64,000 nt of DNA from an uncultured Dyadobacter sp. (GCF_946482605.1 NZ_CAMLSE010000002.1:434001-498000), one strand, 5' to 3'; positions 26,510 to 35,759 are shown, counted from the stretch's first letter. Translations and numbers: made by a program. The notes: generated by a model from the sequence alone, not told the origin.

Positions 26510-27151
26510 ATGCCGGTGTCAGCATACCTAACCCTTTTAAAGAACACAGACGTGCCTCTGAAAGTAGCCTACAACGAACCGGAGTTGCTCAATCAAGTAG
26601 CGCAAGGAGATGAACAAGCGTTCTCCCGCCTGTTTTACCTCTACCACCAGGAGCTGGCCGATTACGTCCTGCGACTCACCAAGTCATTGCCCATTACGGA
26701 AGAAATTGTCCAGGATGTTTTCATCAGGATCTGGACCCGCCGGGAGCAGTTGCTGGGGATCAGTAATTTCAGGGCCTACCTGTTCATTGCCTCCCGGAAC
26801 CATACCTTTAACATGATGCGGGACGAAGCGCGGAAAGCGCTGCTCTATCAGAAATGGGTGGCCGACATTCCTTTTTCGGAGGACCCCGATAATGCACCCG
26901 ATCGCGAAAAATATTACCTGATCATCGAGGAAGCCGTGTCGCTGCTTGCCCCTCAGCAACAGAAGGCCTGGCGTCTGAGCCGGGAGGAAGGCCTGAAGCA
27001 CGAAGAAATCGCCCAGCGGATGCAATTGTCCAAAGAAACCGTCAAAAGGCACGTCAGCCTGGCCATCGCGGCCATTTCAAGGTATATCAAAAGCAATGCT
27101 GGCAATGTACTCGGGTTTCTCGTCTCCATTTCGGAGCTGGTATTCCCCTGA
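26510..27151 (+). CDS. ECF RNA polymerase sigma factor (FecI-like)
   Basis: 213 residues. Region 2: ELLNQVAQGDEQAFSRLFYL and ITEEIVQDVFIRIWTRRE. Region 4: SLLAPQQQKAWRLSREEG, then HEEIAQRMQLSKETVKRHV. This is the Bacteroidota polysaccharide-locus type that works with a FecR anti-sigma factor, and fecR-like, susC and susD genes follow on the same strand. The ATG at 26510 is possible. However, the locus leader motif (CCTAACCCTTTTAAA, 26527-26541) lies inside that reading, and GTG at 26552 just after it would give MPLKVAYNEPELLNQV, so GTG may be the true start. It probably drives the SusCD operon. Confidence 0.92.
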   Translation: MPVSAYLTLLKNTDVPLKVAYNEPELLNQVAQGDEQAFSRLFYLYHQELADYVLRLTKSLPITEEIVQDVFIRIWTRREQLLGISNFRAYLFIASRNHTFNMMRDEARKALLYQKWVADIPFSEDPDNAPDREKYYLIIEEAVSLLAPQQQKAWRLSREEGLKHEEIAQRMQLSKETVKRHVSLAIAAISRYIKSNAGNVLGFLVSISELVFP

Positions 27152-27279
27152 AAAGCTCATTGGAATTGAGACAATGGAAATCTATTTTTCTTTTTCAATA
27201 ATTCAGTAAAATTATTTCTTCCGATTGACCCTATCCCCAATAATCTGTGTCTTATCAATAAAAACAAAAAATTTATTGA

Positions 27280-28503
27280 ATGGGCAACCAGCGCAGGACT
27301 TATCTTTTCTACCGCCATTTCGATGGGACGGCTACGCCGGAGGAGAAGCTCGAACTTGCGGAATTGCTGCAGGGGATTGAAAATGAAAAGATGATCCGCC
27401 AGCTTATGGACGAGGCATGGGAATCATTTGCGAGCCATCGTAACATATTCCCCGAAGCGCAGAGCAGGCAGATGCTCCAAAAGATACTCGAACCGGCCAT
27501 TGCTCCGGAAACGCAGGAAAACGATCCGGAGCCGGACGAGCCGGTGTATCTCTGGCGACGTATATCCATAGCAGTGAGTGTGTTGTTTGCATTGGGCGTC
27601 GGTTTGTATTATTTCAAACAGTCGACGCAAAAAGTGACCGAAATGCCGGTGGCAACGGTGGTCGTCAACAACGATATCCAGCCCGGCGGCAACAAGGCGC
27701 TGCTGACATTATCCGACGGTAAAACCATCGAACTCGACCACGTATCCAAAGGCGTTCTGACGCATCAAGGCGATGTTTCAATTGTTAAAACCGGTGAAGG
27801 GCAGCTGGCTTACCGGGTTGGAAAAGACAAAAAATACGCCAGCACCGGCTATAATGTATTAAAAACCCCTCGCGGAGGCCAGTACCACCTCGTGCTGCCC
27901 GATGGCAGTAAAGTATGGCTAAATGCCGCCTCCTCGATCCGTTACCCCACAGCCTTTGACCGCCAGACCAGGCGTGTGGAGATCAATGGCGAGGCTTATT
28001 TTGAAATCAACAAACTCACCGATCCAACTACCGCTGTCCCTCGCCGGGTGCCGTTCATCGTGAAGGTCAACGACGTGGAGGTGGAAGTCCTCGGAACCCA
28101 TTTCAACATTAATGCCTATGGCGACGCGGGCAGTGTCAGAACCACGCTGCTCGAAGGCTCGGTGCGCGTCCGGAAAGGCAACCGGAAAAGTCTGCTGAAA
28201 CCGGGCCAGCAAGCCAATGTACCGCAGCAATCCGCTGCCATTCAGGTCAAAGATGTGGATGTGAGGCAGTCCGTGGCCTGGAAAGATGGCTTTTTCAGGT
28301 TTGAAAAAGCGGGCCTTGCCGAGATTATGAAGCAACTCACGAAATGGTACGACGTCGAAGTGAGGTATGAAGGCAAGCTGCCCGACCGCAAGTTCACCGG
28401 CGAAATTCCCCGTAGCGCAACCCTTTCCGAAGTGCTCGAAATATTGGAAATCAGCAAAGTACACCTGGATATTGCAGGAAAAGAAGTACTCGTCAAGCCC
28501 TGA
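27280..28503 (+). CDS. FecR-family anti-sigma factor
   Basis: 407 residues. The N-terminal cytoplasmic part (about 1-90) would bind the sigma factor. A transmembrane helix follows (ISIAVSVLFALGVGLYYF, about 92-110). The periplasmic FecR domain includes YHLVLPDGSKVWLNAASSI (about 203-221) and RVEINGEAYFEI. The C-terminal DUF4974 domain (about 330-405: FRFEKAGLAEIMKQLTKWYD, KFTGEIPRSATLSEVLEIL) contacts the transducer's N-terminal domain in this family. By family knowledge it holds the sigma factor until the SusC protein signals ligand. It is the second gene of the locus, 128 bp after the sigma gene. Confidence 0.94.
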   Translation: MGNQRRTYLFYRHFDGTATPEEKLELAELLQGIENEKMIRQLMDEAWESFASHRNIFPEAQSRQMLQKILEPAIAPETQENDPEPDEPVYLWRRISIAVSVLFALGVGLYYFKQSTQKVTEMPVATVVVNNDIQPGGNKALLTLSDGKTIELDHVSKGVLTHQGDVSIVKTGEGQLAYRVGKDKKYASTGYNVLKTPRGGQYHLVLPDGSKVWLNAASSIRYPTAFDRQTRRVEINGEAYFEINKLTDPTTAVPRRVPFIVKVNDVEVEVLGTHFNINAYGDAGSVRTTLLEGSVRVRKGNRKSLLKPGQQANVPQQSAAIQVKDVDVRQSVAWKDGFFRFEKAGLAEIMKQLTKWYDVEVRYEGKLPDRKFTGEIPRSATLSEVLEILEISKVHLDIAGKEVLVKP

Positions 28504-28766
28504 TCTGACGGATTGTAATTGAAAATAATACCATTTAACACAACCTAACTCCCTCGCCCATGATGCTATCACTACCTCCCTGAGTCATTCCAGACATGTA
28601 ATCGAGAACGGGCATAAAAAAATCAGGAGCGTTGGCCCGCCCCTGATCGAGCTCCCAATGTTGGTTGGGATTTGTCCGGGTTCATCTACTCCTCACCAGT
28701 AAAAACTGGCAGGGATTGTTATACCATTTCGCGAAAAATCGATAACAACTTACCCAAACTTTTCAA
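28504..28766 (+). promoter_or_regulatory. Structured leader upstream of susC
   Basis: This 263-bp stretch carries the leader motif variant CCTAACTCCCTCGCCCATG (28544-28562), which opens a tiny frame of seven codons (MMLSLPP). It also holds three small hairpins: 28622-28647, CCCAA/TTGGG (about 28654-28669) and CCAGT/ACTGG (about 28698-28711). The susC ATG follows a second leader-like stretch (ACCCAAACTTTTCAA). A regulated 5' leader is inferred. Confidence 0.4.
28616..28647 (-). terminator. Possible minus-strand intrinsic terminator in the susC leader
   Basis: Read on the minus strand, ATCAGGGGCG and CGCTCCTGAT form a 10-bp stem with one mismatch and a 6-base loop, followed by a run of seven T. 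That is the form of an intrinsic terminator, yet no minus-strand gene lies upstream of it. It may end an antisense RNA across the susC leader. Confidence 0.45.
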
Positions 28767-31700
28767 ATGTACAGAAAACTACGCTCTTACGAAAAGGGCT
28801 ACGGAAGGTCTTACGAAAACTTTAATATTGGTAGGATAGTGAAGCTTTCTTTAATCCTGATGATCATGGTCTGTCTGCACGTCCACGCAGTCAGCTACTC
28901 CCAGAAAGTGACACTTTCGGGTAATAACCTCGCGTTGGAAAGGGTTTTCGAAATCCTGAAAAAACAGTCGGGTTACACCTTCTTTTATGATGATGCATTG
29001 CTGAAACAAACTTCCGCGGTAAGCATCAACGTGCGGAACACGACCCTTGAAAAAGCACTCGAACAATGCCTGGCCGGGCAGTCGCTGACCTACGCCATCG
29101 TGGGTAAAACGGTGGTGATCAAAGCAGCCAAAACCCGCAAAGCCAGCGAGGAACCCACTGGTGCCCTGGACGAGCCCATGAGACCGCTGGCAGCGAATAC
29201 AATGCAGTTTACCGGCATGCCGACCGTGAAGCCGTTACCGCCCAAAGACATCACAGGCAAGGTAACCGACGAGAAAAAAGAGCCGTTGCCGGGTGTCAGT
29301 ATTGTGCTGAAAGGTACGTCGACGGGCACCGTTACCGACGCCACAGGTTCCTACAAGATCGCATTGCCCACCGATTCGGGCATTCTGATTTTCAGCTTCG
29401 TGGGCTACGAGAGCCAGGAGGTGAATGTGGGCAGCCAGAGCGTGATCGACCTCCAACTAAAACCTTCGGAACACGCGCTGAACGAAGTGGTCGTGACGGC
29501 GCTGGGTATCGCCAAAGAGAAAAAAGCGCTCACATACGCGGTGGCAGAGGTACGCGGAGAGGAATTCACCCAGGCCCGCGACAACAACCTCGCCAGCGCA
29601 TTGACGGGCAAGGTCGCCGGAGTGGATGCCACGCAGATCAATGCAGGCCCTGGTGGTTCCAGCCGGGTGATCATCCGGGGCAACAACTCCCTCAGCGGCT
29701 CCAACCCGAATCAACAGCCATTGTACGTGGTCAATGGCCTGCCGATCAACAATAACAACAGTGGCGCGAGCCAGAACACAGTAGGTCTCAACATCGACCG
29801 TGGTGACGGTATTTCAATGATCAATCCGGACGATATCGAGAGCATCTCGGTGCTGAAAGGCGGCGCGGCGGCGGCGCTCTACGGTAGCCAGGCTGCGAAC
29901 GGCGTGATTTTGATCACTACCAAATCGGGCAAGGCGCAGAAAGGTGTGGGCGTGGAGTTCAACTCGGTTGCGACGATGGGTACTCCCAGCGAGTTCCCGC
30001 ATTTCCAGACCCAGTACGGGCAGGGTCAGAACGGTAACATTCCTAAAACGGTGGCCGAAGCGCAGGCCTCGGGCCGCTTGTCGTATGGTGCGAAGGTAGA
30101 TCCGTCGATCCAGTATATGCAGGTGGATGGTAAAATGCACCCGTATGCAGCGGTTGGTGTCAAAGAAAATATCAAGAACTTCTATCGCAACAGTTCCGAC
30201 ATTACCAACACCATTGCATTCAATGCGGGGACCGAGGCATTTAACGGGCGGCTCTCGCTCTCCGATCTCAGGTCCCGAAGCATGCAGCCCAACTCGTCAT
30301 ACGGCCGCCAGACAGCCAACCTTTCGCTGATGGCTAAGCTGGGCAAAAAGGACCTTTTCGTCGTAAAATCCGACGTCCAGTACAACATCGTCAACGGCAA
30401 GAACCGCCCGACGGTGGGATACGCCGAGATGAACGCGGCCTGGCCCGTGTACCTGATCGCCAACACGGTTGACATCCGTAACCTCTCGCCCGGGTACAAT
30501 CCCGAAACCGGCCGTGAACTTGCCTGGAACCCTGCTCCCGAAGCTCCTAACCCCTATTTTATTGTAAACAAAATGGGTAACCAGGACAAAACGAAGCGCT
30601 ACATCGCCTCCACCAGCATTCAGATGAACCTCTCAGAGAAGCTATACCTGATGGGCAGGGCGCAGCGCGACTTCCAGTACTTCGAGCGGTCGGACTTCGT
30701 TCCGATCGGTAAGAACTCCCAGCCTTTTGGTGCATTGAACACCAGCAACGGCAACCAGTCGATCACCAACGTGCAGGCGACGATCAACTATAACACTTCG
30801 TTCCTGAAAGATTTCAACCTGACGGCCATGGCGGGTGGCAACCAGGAACGGGCGACGTTCATTACCAATAATCTGAACGGGATCAATTTTGTTATCCCAA
30901 ACTTTGTGAGTCTCACCAATCTCAGCACGATCACCACCACGGCCACCAGCGACCCCGCATTTCACACGGAAAGGAGAACAGGCACCAATTCGCTTTTCGC
31001 CTCGGCCGACATCGACTACGGACGGATGATCTTCCTGTCCTTCACAGGCCGTCAGGATTGGTTCTCGACGCTGAACCCGGGCAGCAACTCCATTTTCTAC
31101 CCGTCTGTCGGCGGTTCGGCCATTCTTTCCGACCTTATCAGTTTACCGGCCAGGGTCAGCTTTCTGAAACTGCGCGGCTCGTGGGCGAAGGTGGGCAGTG
31201 CCACCGTCAATGCGGGCCAGGTGAACCAAACCTATACGATATCGACCACAAACGGCTACAACCTGCCGTCTCAGAATGTATCGGCAAGCCTTCCTACTCC
31301 CGACCTCCGTCCGCTTACGGTAACGACCAGTGAAGGCGGGTTTGAGGCTAAATTCTTCCGCAACCGCCTGGGACTTGATTTTACCTATTACAGTAAGGTG
31401 ACGACGAACGACATTGTAAGCGTAAACATTTCCCAGGCGAGCGGATTTACTGGCGGCAATGTCAATATCGGGAAAGTAACCAACCGCGGCGTTGAAATTC
31501 TGGCAACTGCAAATCCATTGAAAACCAACAATTTCAGATGGGATATCACATTCAACTACGCCTTCAACAAAAGCAAAGTCGTGGAACTCGCGCCGACCGT
31601 CGCGGAGATATCGCTTGGCAATGGTATTCAGGGCGCGCGGATCGTGAACCGGCCCGGACTCGCCTACGGAACCGTGATGGTGATCAAGCCGAAAACCACG

Positions 31701-32312
31701 GCCGACGGAACCCCGGTTTACAATTCCATCAGTCATTATCCTGAGGCGGAAGAGGTTGCATACGGAATCGGTAACCCTCCGCATACGATGGGTTTGACCA
31801 ACACATTCCGCTACAAAAACTTTTCGCTGAATGTACTGCTCGACGGCAAGTTCGGAGCAGTGGGTTACAACAACCTCATGTTCTATGCCACCCGCTTTGG
31901 CCTGGCACCGATGACGCTGGTAGGACGCGATAATGGTTTGCAGCTCAATGGCGTGGATCAGAATGGCGATTCGTTCAACTACACCTGGACACCGGCTAAT
32001 ATCCAGGCCTATTACAACCAGGTAGGACGTGGTTATTCGGCATTATTTACCTACAAAACCGACTTTGTGAAAGTCCGCCGTGTGGTACTGAACTATAATA
32101 TCCCCGCGTCGATCCTGCGGCCGTTGCGGTTGCAGGGAGCCTCCATTGCCCTGGTGGCCAGCAATCTGTTCATCCTTTACCGCGACAAACGCGTGAAAGA
32201 GGCAGGGCTGGACCCCGAGTTCCAGGAATCGGTAACCAATGCACAGGGAACAGGCGGTGTGAACATGCCGCGGACACGTAACTACGGTTTCAACCTGATG
32301 CTGAAATTCTAA
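28767..32312 (+). CDS. SusC/RagA-type TonB-dependent transducer
   Basis: 1181 residues. A signal-like segment (IVKLSLILMIMVCLHVHAVS, about 25-44) comes first. Next is a secretin/TonB short N-terminal domain (about 48-118: LERVFEILKKQSGYTFFYDD), which signals to FecR. A carboxypeptidase-like regulatory domain follows (about 163-235: ITGKVTDEKKEPLPGVSIVL). The plug comes next (LTGKVAGVDATQINAG, SVLKGGAAAALYGSQAANG), then a 22-strand barrel ending in LKF with the terminal Phe. It imports a ligand across the outer membrane with the SusD partner encoded next. The signalling domain shows it also controls its own expression through the ECF/FecR pair. The substrate is not visible; glycan or peptide-like ligands are both possible. 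Confidence 0.95.
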   Translation: MYRKLRSYEKGYGRSYENFNIGRIVKLSLILMIMVCLHVHAVSYSQKVTLSGNNLALERVFEILKKQSGYTFFYDDALLKQTSAVSINVRNTTLEKALEQCLAGQSLTYAIVGKTVVIKAAKTRKASEEPTGALDEPMRPLAANTMQFTGMPTVKPLPPKDITGKVTDEKKEPLPGVSIVLKGTSTGTVTDATGSYKIALPTDSGILIFSFVGYESQEVNVGSQSVIDLQLKPSEHALNEVVVTALGIAKEKKALTYAVAEVRGEEFTQARDNNLASALTGKVAGVDATQINAGPGGSSRVIIRGNNSLSGSNPNQQPLYVVNGLPINNNNSGASQNTVGLNIDRGDGISMINPDDIESISVLKGGAAAALYGSQAANGVILITTKSGKAQKGVGVEFNSVATMGTPSEFPHFQTQYGQGQNGNIPKTVAEAQASGRLSYGAKVDPSIQYMQVDGKMHPYAAVGVKENIKNFYRNSSDITNTIAFNAGTEAFNGRLSLSDLRSRSMQPNSSYGRQTANLSLMAKLGKKDLFVVKSDVQYNIVNGKNRPTVGYAEMNAAWPVYLIANTVDIRNLSPGYNPETGRELAWNPAPEAPNPYFIVNKMGNQDKTKRYIASTSIQMNLSEKLYLMGRAQRDFQYFERSDFVPIGKNSQPFGALNTSNGNQSITNVQATINYNTSFLKDFNLTAMAGGNQERATFITNNLNGINFVIPNFVSLTNLSTITTTATSDPAFHTERRTGTNSLFASADIDYGRMIFLSFTGRQDWFSTLNPGSNSIFYPSVGGSAILSDLISLPARVSFLKLRGSWAKVGSATVNAGQVNQTYTISTTNGYNLPSQNVSASLPTPDLRPLTVTTSEGGFEAKFFRNRLGLDFTYYSKVTTNDIVSVNISQASGFTGGNVNIGKVTNRGVEILATANPLKTNNFRWDITFNYAFNKSKVVELAPTVAEISLGNGIQGARIVNRPGLAYGTVMVIKPKTTADGTPVYNSISHYPEAEEVAYGIGNPPHTMGLTNTFRYKNFSLNVLLDGKFGAVGYNNLMFYATRFGLAPMTLVGRDNGLQLNGVDQNGDSFNYTWTPANIQAYYNQVGRGYSALFTYKTDFVKVRRVVLNYNIPASILRPLRLQGASIALVASNLFILYRDKRVKEAGLDPEFQESVTNAQGTGGVNMPRTRNYGFNLMLKF

Positions 32313-32331
32313 CATTTGAACGGCGACAACC

Positions 32332-33906
32332 ATGATGAGCAGATTTATCAAAACAGCATATAAAACAGCGTTTGCGGCACTGGTGGGGACTATCGTTTCC
32401 TGCAATAGCGACGTGCTTACCAACCTGAACAACGACCCGAACAAGATCGATTACGTAATCCCCAACTATCTTTTCACCCAGATAGAACTCGGGATGCCGC
32501 AGACCCGCGGCGCATTGCACCAAGGCATGCAGTACGTAGCGACCTACAAAGACGTTCCGGACATCGGCGGAAAGCAGTTCGACTACATTCCGGGCTTCGG
32601 TTTCGGGATCTATTCTTCTCAGCTCAATGCGATCAAGCAATGCATGGACGCGTTGAAAGCACCGGAAGATGTCAACAAAATTGCCCTTTGCCGCATGATG
32701 CGCGTGTATGCCTACCATACCCTCACGGACGCAACCGGCGACATTCCGTATTTCGAGGCGTCCAAAGCATTGGATAATGTACTGAAACCCAAATATGACA
32801 CGCAGCAGGCCGTTTACATGGATATGCTCAAAGAGCTCGACGAGGCGGCAGCTTCCCTGAACCCCGCGATGCCTACCTTTGGCGGTGCGGACGTGTTTTA
32901 CAGCGGCGACATCCCGAAGTGGAAGAAATTCGCTTATACTCTAATGCTGCGGCTGGCCATGCGTTTGTCGGAAAAGGACACAGAAACTGCAAAAAAATAC
33001 GCGTTAATCGCTCTTAATGGAGGTGTAATGTCGGAGGCTGCGGATATTGCCTACCTCAAATACAGCGCTACGGCTACCAATCCACGGGCTCCGTACACAG
33101 AGTACCAGGCCACGCAGGATCCTGATAACGCGCAGGGGCAAAAACTGTCGAGCACGCTGGTTAACCAGTTTAAAACAACCCGCGACCCGCGCACCTATGT
33201 GCTTTCAGTAGTGTGGACCAAAGTGGGCTCGGCCTATGTGGCGGATACTTCCATGGCCAGCCAGAAAGGCATGATACCCGGCTCCATCCTCGGCTACCCT
33301 GCCGATTTCCCGACTTATTCGGAGTACTCGCCGATCTGGTGGAACCGGGAGACCTCTCCCTTGCTGATCCTGACGCCTGCCGAGGCGCAGTTGCTGGTAG
33401 CGGAAGCGGTGCTCCGCGGCTGGTATAGCGGTACCACCGAAAAAGCAGCCTATGACCTGGCTGTGACGCGCGCCATGCAGCAATGGGCTTTGTGGCCCAA
33501 TGTACCTTCGCTTTCGCCCAACAACAGCACCATTTCACAGGGAGCCATTACGGCCTACCTCACGACGGGCTATCCGTACAAAGTCAACGGGACATTTGAA
33601 GAGAAACTGAACCAGCTATCCACCCAGAAATGGCTTAGCCTGCTCGGCGATGACCATGAAGTATGGTCCAACTGGCGAAGAACGGGCTACCCGAAATTCA
33701 ACTTCAAAAACTGGGACGGCAACAAGCCTTATCCCGGCTCGGTAACGGGCGGCGAGATGTTCAGAAGGCTACCCTACCCGGACGAACGCGCCACCAACAA
33801 CGACAACCAGCAGGAAGCATTGAAAAGACAAGGATTTCCGCTGGATCCCAGCGTAAAAGCGCAGAGTGACGCGCTTTTAGGACGTGTATGGTGGGACAAA
33901 AAATAA
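32332..33906 (+). CDS. SusD/RagB-family outer-membrane lipoprotein
   Basis: 524 residues. Lipobox VGTIVSC with the lipidated Cys at residue 24 followed by NSD, so the mature protein starts CNSD and is anchored at the surface. The sequence follows the SusD-like type 2 pattern: LTNLNNDPNKIDYVIPNYLF, MRVYAYHTLTDATGDIPYFE, ILTPAEAQLLVAEAVLRGWY and WLSLLGDDHEVWSNWRRTGY. SusD forms the lid of the SusC channel and captures the ligand. The gene is 19 bp after susC. Both MM codons at the start are possible; the first is used here. Confidence 0.94.
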   Translation: MMSRFIKTAYKTAFAALVGTIVSCNSDVLTNLNNDPNKIDYVIPNYLFTQIELGMPQTRGALHQGMQYVATYKDVPDIGGKQFDYIPGFGFGIYSSQLNAIKQCMDALKAPEDVNKIALCRMMRVYAYHTLTDATGDIPYFEASKALDNVLKPKYDTQQAVYMDMLKELDEAAASLNPAMPTFGGADVFYSGDIPKWKKFAYTLMLRLAMRLSEKDTETAKKYALIALNGGVMSEAADIAYLKYSATATNPRAPYTEYQATQDPDNAQGQKLSSTLVNQFKTTRDPRTYVLSVVWTKVGSAYVADTSMASQKGMIPGSILGYPADFPTYSEYSPIWWNRETSPLLILTPAEAQLLVAEAVLRGWYSGTTEKAAYDLAVTRAMQQWALWPNVPSLSPNNSTISQGAITAYLTTGYPYKVNGTFEEKLNQLSTQKWLSLLGDDHEVWSNWRRTGYPKFNFKNWDGNKPYPGSVTGGEMFRRLPYPDERATNNDNQQEALKRQGFPLDPSVKAQSDALLGRVWWDKK

Positions 33907-33999
33907 TTGTCTGCATATGATGGGGGTTGCGTATTCAAATGGCTGTCCTCATCATATGCGACCTGCTTGCAAGATTATTGTACAGAAGCATTTAACTAT

Positions 34000-34015
34000 C
34001 CTAAACCCTTTACCC
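34000..34015 (+). promoter_or_regulatory. Leader motif variant before the amidohydrolase
   Basis: CCTAAACCCTTTACCC sits 3 bases before the ATG at 34019 and differs little from the exact copies at 3959 and 8082. It helps choose 34019 as the start rather than the longer frame that overlaps susD. Confidence 0.45.
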
Positions 34016-34018
34016 ATT

Positions 34019-35368
34019 ATGAAAGTAGGCAGTTTTGCAGCATTCCTGCTGGTGTGTGCCTTGTTCCAACCCGCCTGGTCGCAGAACAAGAAGTACAGCA
34101 TCGTGATCAAGGGCGGACACGTGATCGACCCGAAAAATAACATCGACGCTGTGATGGACGTCGCGGTGGAAGGTACTCCCGGCGGCGAAGACGGTAAAAT
34201 CGCGCTCGTAGCCAAAAACATCGACCCCAGCCTCGCGGCACAGGTCGTCGACGCCAAAGGGCTGTATGTGACGCCGGGTATCATCGACATCCACGTCCAC
34301 TTTTTCTGGGGGACCGATCTGAAAGGAACTTACCGGAACGGCCCTAACGGGCTCGCTGCGGATGGTTTCACATTCCGGTCGGGTGTCACCACGGTCGTCG
34401 ATGCAGGCAGTTCGGGCTGGAAAACTTTCGAGACTTTCAAAAAGCAGACCATTGACCTCTCCAAAACGCGTGTGCTGGCTATGCTGAACATCGTTGGAGA
34501 GGGCATGGCCGGCGGCAAATTCGAGAACAGCCTCGAAGAAATGGACGCCGCCCAAACCGCTGAAATGGCGAAAAAATATCCCAAAGACATTGTCGGCGTA
34601 AAACTGGCGCACTATGTAGGCCACGACTGGACACCCACCGACCGGGCGTTGGAGGCAGGCAAATTGGCGGACATCCCCATTATGGTCGATTTCGGCAGTG
34701 CTAACCCTGTGCTGCCATTGGAAGAACTTTACCTTAAAAAATTCAGGAAAGGCGACATCTACACCCATTGCTTTGGCGGAAACAGCAATAATAGTGGCCG
34801 CGGACGCGAATCGATCGTAGACGTATCCACCAACAAGGTGAAAGCCTATACCATTGAAGCACAAAAAAGGGGCGTCATCTTCGACGTAGGTTTTGGCGGT
34901 TCCAGCTTCCTGCTCGCCCAGGGACAGCCGGCGATCAAACAGGGCTTCTATCCCAATTCCATCAGCACCGACCTCCACACCAGCAGCATGAATGGTGCCA
35001 TGAAAGACATGAACAACATTATGTCACTGTTTATGGCGATGGGTATGGACTTCAAAAGTGTGATCAAAGCCAGCACCTGGAACCCGGCCCAGGAGATTAA
35101 ACGGGAAGAATTGGGTAACCTTTCAGTAGGCGCTCCGGCCGACATTGCCATTCTGAACCTGCGTGACGGCAACTTCGGGTACTATGCAAGGGACGGCAAG
35201 ATCACCGGCAAAAAACGGATTGAAACCGAAGCGACCATCCGTGCCGGCAGCATCGTGTACACGCTCAATGCACGCGTGGACCCAGTCAACCTCCCACGTC
35301 CCGAGCGCCCGGGCGGCCCGGGTCAGCCGGGCCAGGGGCAGCCAGGGCAAGGACAGGGACCGAGGTAA
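34019..35368 (+). CDS. Exported amidohydrolase, EF_0837/AHA_3915 type
   Basis: 449 residues from the ATG at 34019; signal peptide MKVGSFAAFLLVCALFQPAW then SQ. It is a metal-dependent amidohydrolase: GLYVTPGIIDIHVHFFWG carries the HxH metal site, VKLAHYVGHDW and GDIYTHCFGGN the further ligands, STDLHTSS the late Asp, and NLSVGAPADIAILNL the returning beta domain. In Enterococcus-type loci this family (EF_0837) sits beside a SelA/DgaE-like PLP enzyme, exactly as here. The unusual part is export to the periplasm and a glycine/proline/glutamine-rich tail (PGQPGQGQPGQGQGPR). The substrate is not known; an N-acyl or cyclic amide product imported by the SusCD pair is an inference. Confidence 0.85.
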   Translation: MKVGSFAAFLLVCALFQPAWSQNKKYSIVIKGGHVIDPKNNIDAVMDVAVEGTPGGEDGKIALVAKNIDPSLAAQVVDAKGLYVTPGIIDIHVHFFWGTDLKGTYRNGPNGLAADGFTFRSGVTTVVDAGSSGWKTFETFKKQTIDLSKTRVLAMLNIVGEGMAGGKFENSLEEMDAAQTAEMAKKYPKDIVGVKLAHYVGHDWTPTDRALEAGKLADIPIMVDFGSANPVLPLEELYLKKFRKGDIYTHCFGGNSNNSGRGRESIVDVSTNKVKAYTIEAQKRGVIFDVGFGGSSFLLAQGQPAIKQGFYPNSISTDLHTSSMNGAMKDMNNIMSLFMAMGMDFKSVIKASTWNPAQEIKREELGNLSVGAPADIAILNLRDGNFGYYARDGKITGKKRIETEATIRAGSIVYTLNARVDPVNLPRPERPGGPGQPGQGQPGQGQGPR

Positions 35369-35494
35369 TGCGTTCCGATGATTTAGTTTGATAAGAAAGA
35401 GTATACTGGTTAGTATATTGCATCTTTAAAAATATACACACTGCTCATTGTCGCCGTGAGCGGCATTTTCACGCAGAGCGACATTGTCACCCAG

Positions 35495-35577
35495 ATTGTC
35501 ACCCTGAGCGGAGTCGAAGGGTAGTTGCAAAAGAGCCCTTCGACCGCCGGGCGGACCCGTCCGCTCAGGGTGACAAT
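35495..35577. repeat. Palindromic intergenic repeat, family 1
   Basis: Arms ATTGTCACCCTGAGCGGA (35495-35512) and its exact complement (35560-35577) form an 18-bp stem. Inside, GTCGAAGGG (35513-35521) pairs with CCCTTCGAC (35536-35544). A diverged copy lies at 59345-59426. It is the REP-like intergenic element type common in these genomes. Confidence 0.8.
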
Positions 35578-35748
35578 AGTGATAATCAGGGTGGCAATCG
35601 TGATAATCGGGGCGACAGTGGTCATGGCCTGGCTAACGATGGTGCTAGTCCTGGGCAAACAATAATACAACCCGGCTGGCGGTCCGGTCATGCAGGCAAA
35701 CAGAGAAACAACACGAGTAGAAACCCATATTTCCATTTTATCAAAATT

Positions 35749-35759
35749 CCTAAACATCC
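35749..35759 (+). promoter_or_regulatory. Short leader motif before the PLP enzyme
   Basis: CCTAAACATCC directly abuts the ATG at 35760. It keeps the CCTAAAC core of the copies at 3959, 8082 and 34000. Confidence 0.4.

Larger units (their letters stand above)
35369..35759. other. 391-bp gap with a palindromic repeat
   Basis: This gap between the amidohydrolase and the PLP enzyme holds the inverted repeat at 35495-35577, followed by degenerate copies of GTGATAATC (about 35577-35612). No ORF is credible. AGTATATTGCATC at about 35412 resembles a promoter -7 region only loosely. The next gene may have its own transcript or read through. Confidence 0.5.

Noticed and set aside
28561..28584. Leader peptide MMLSLPP upstream of susC
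   Set aside because: Seven codons with no attenuator-like codon run; kept only as part of the leader description.
34010..34978. 322-codon minus-strand open frame
   Set aside because: It is antisense to the amidohydrolase; high-GC third positions keep such shadow frames open.
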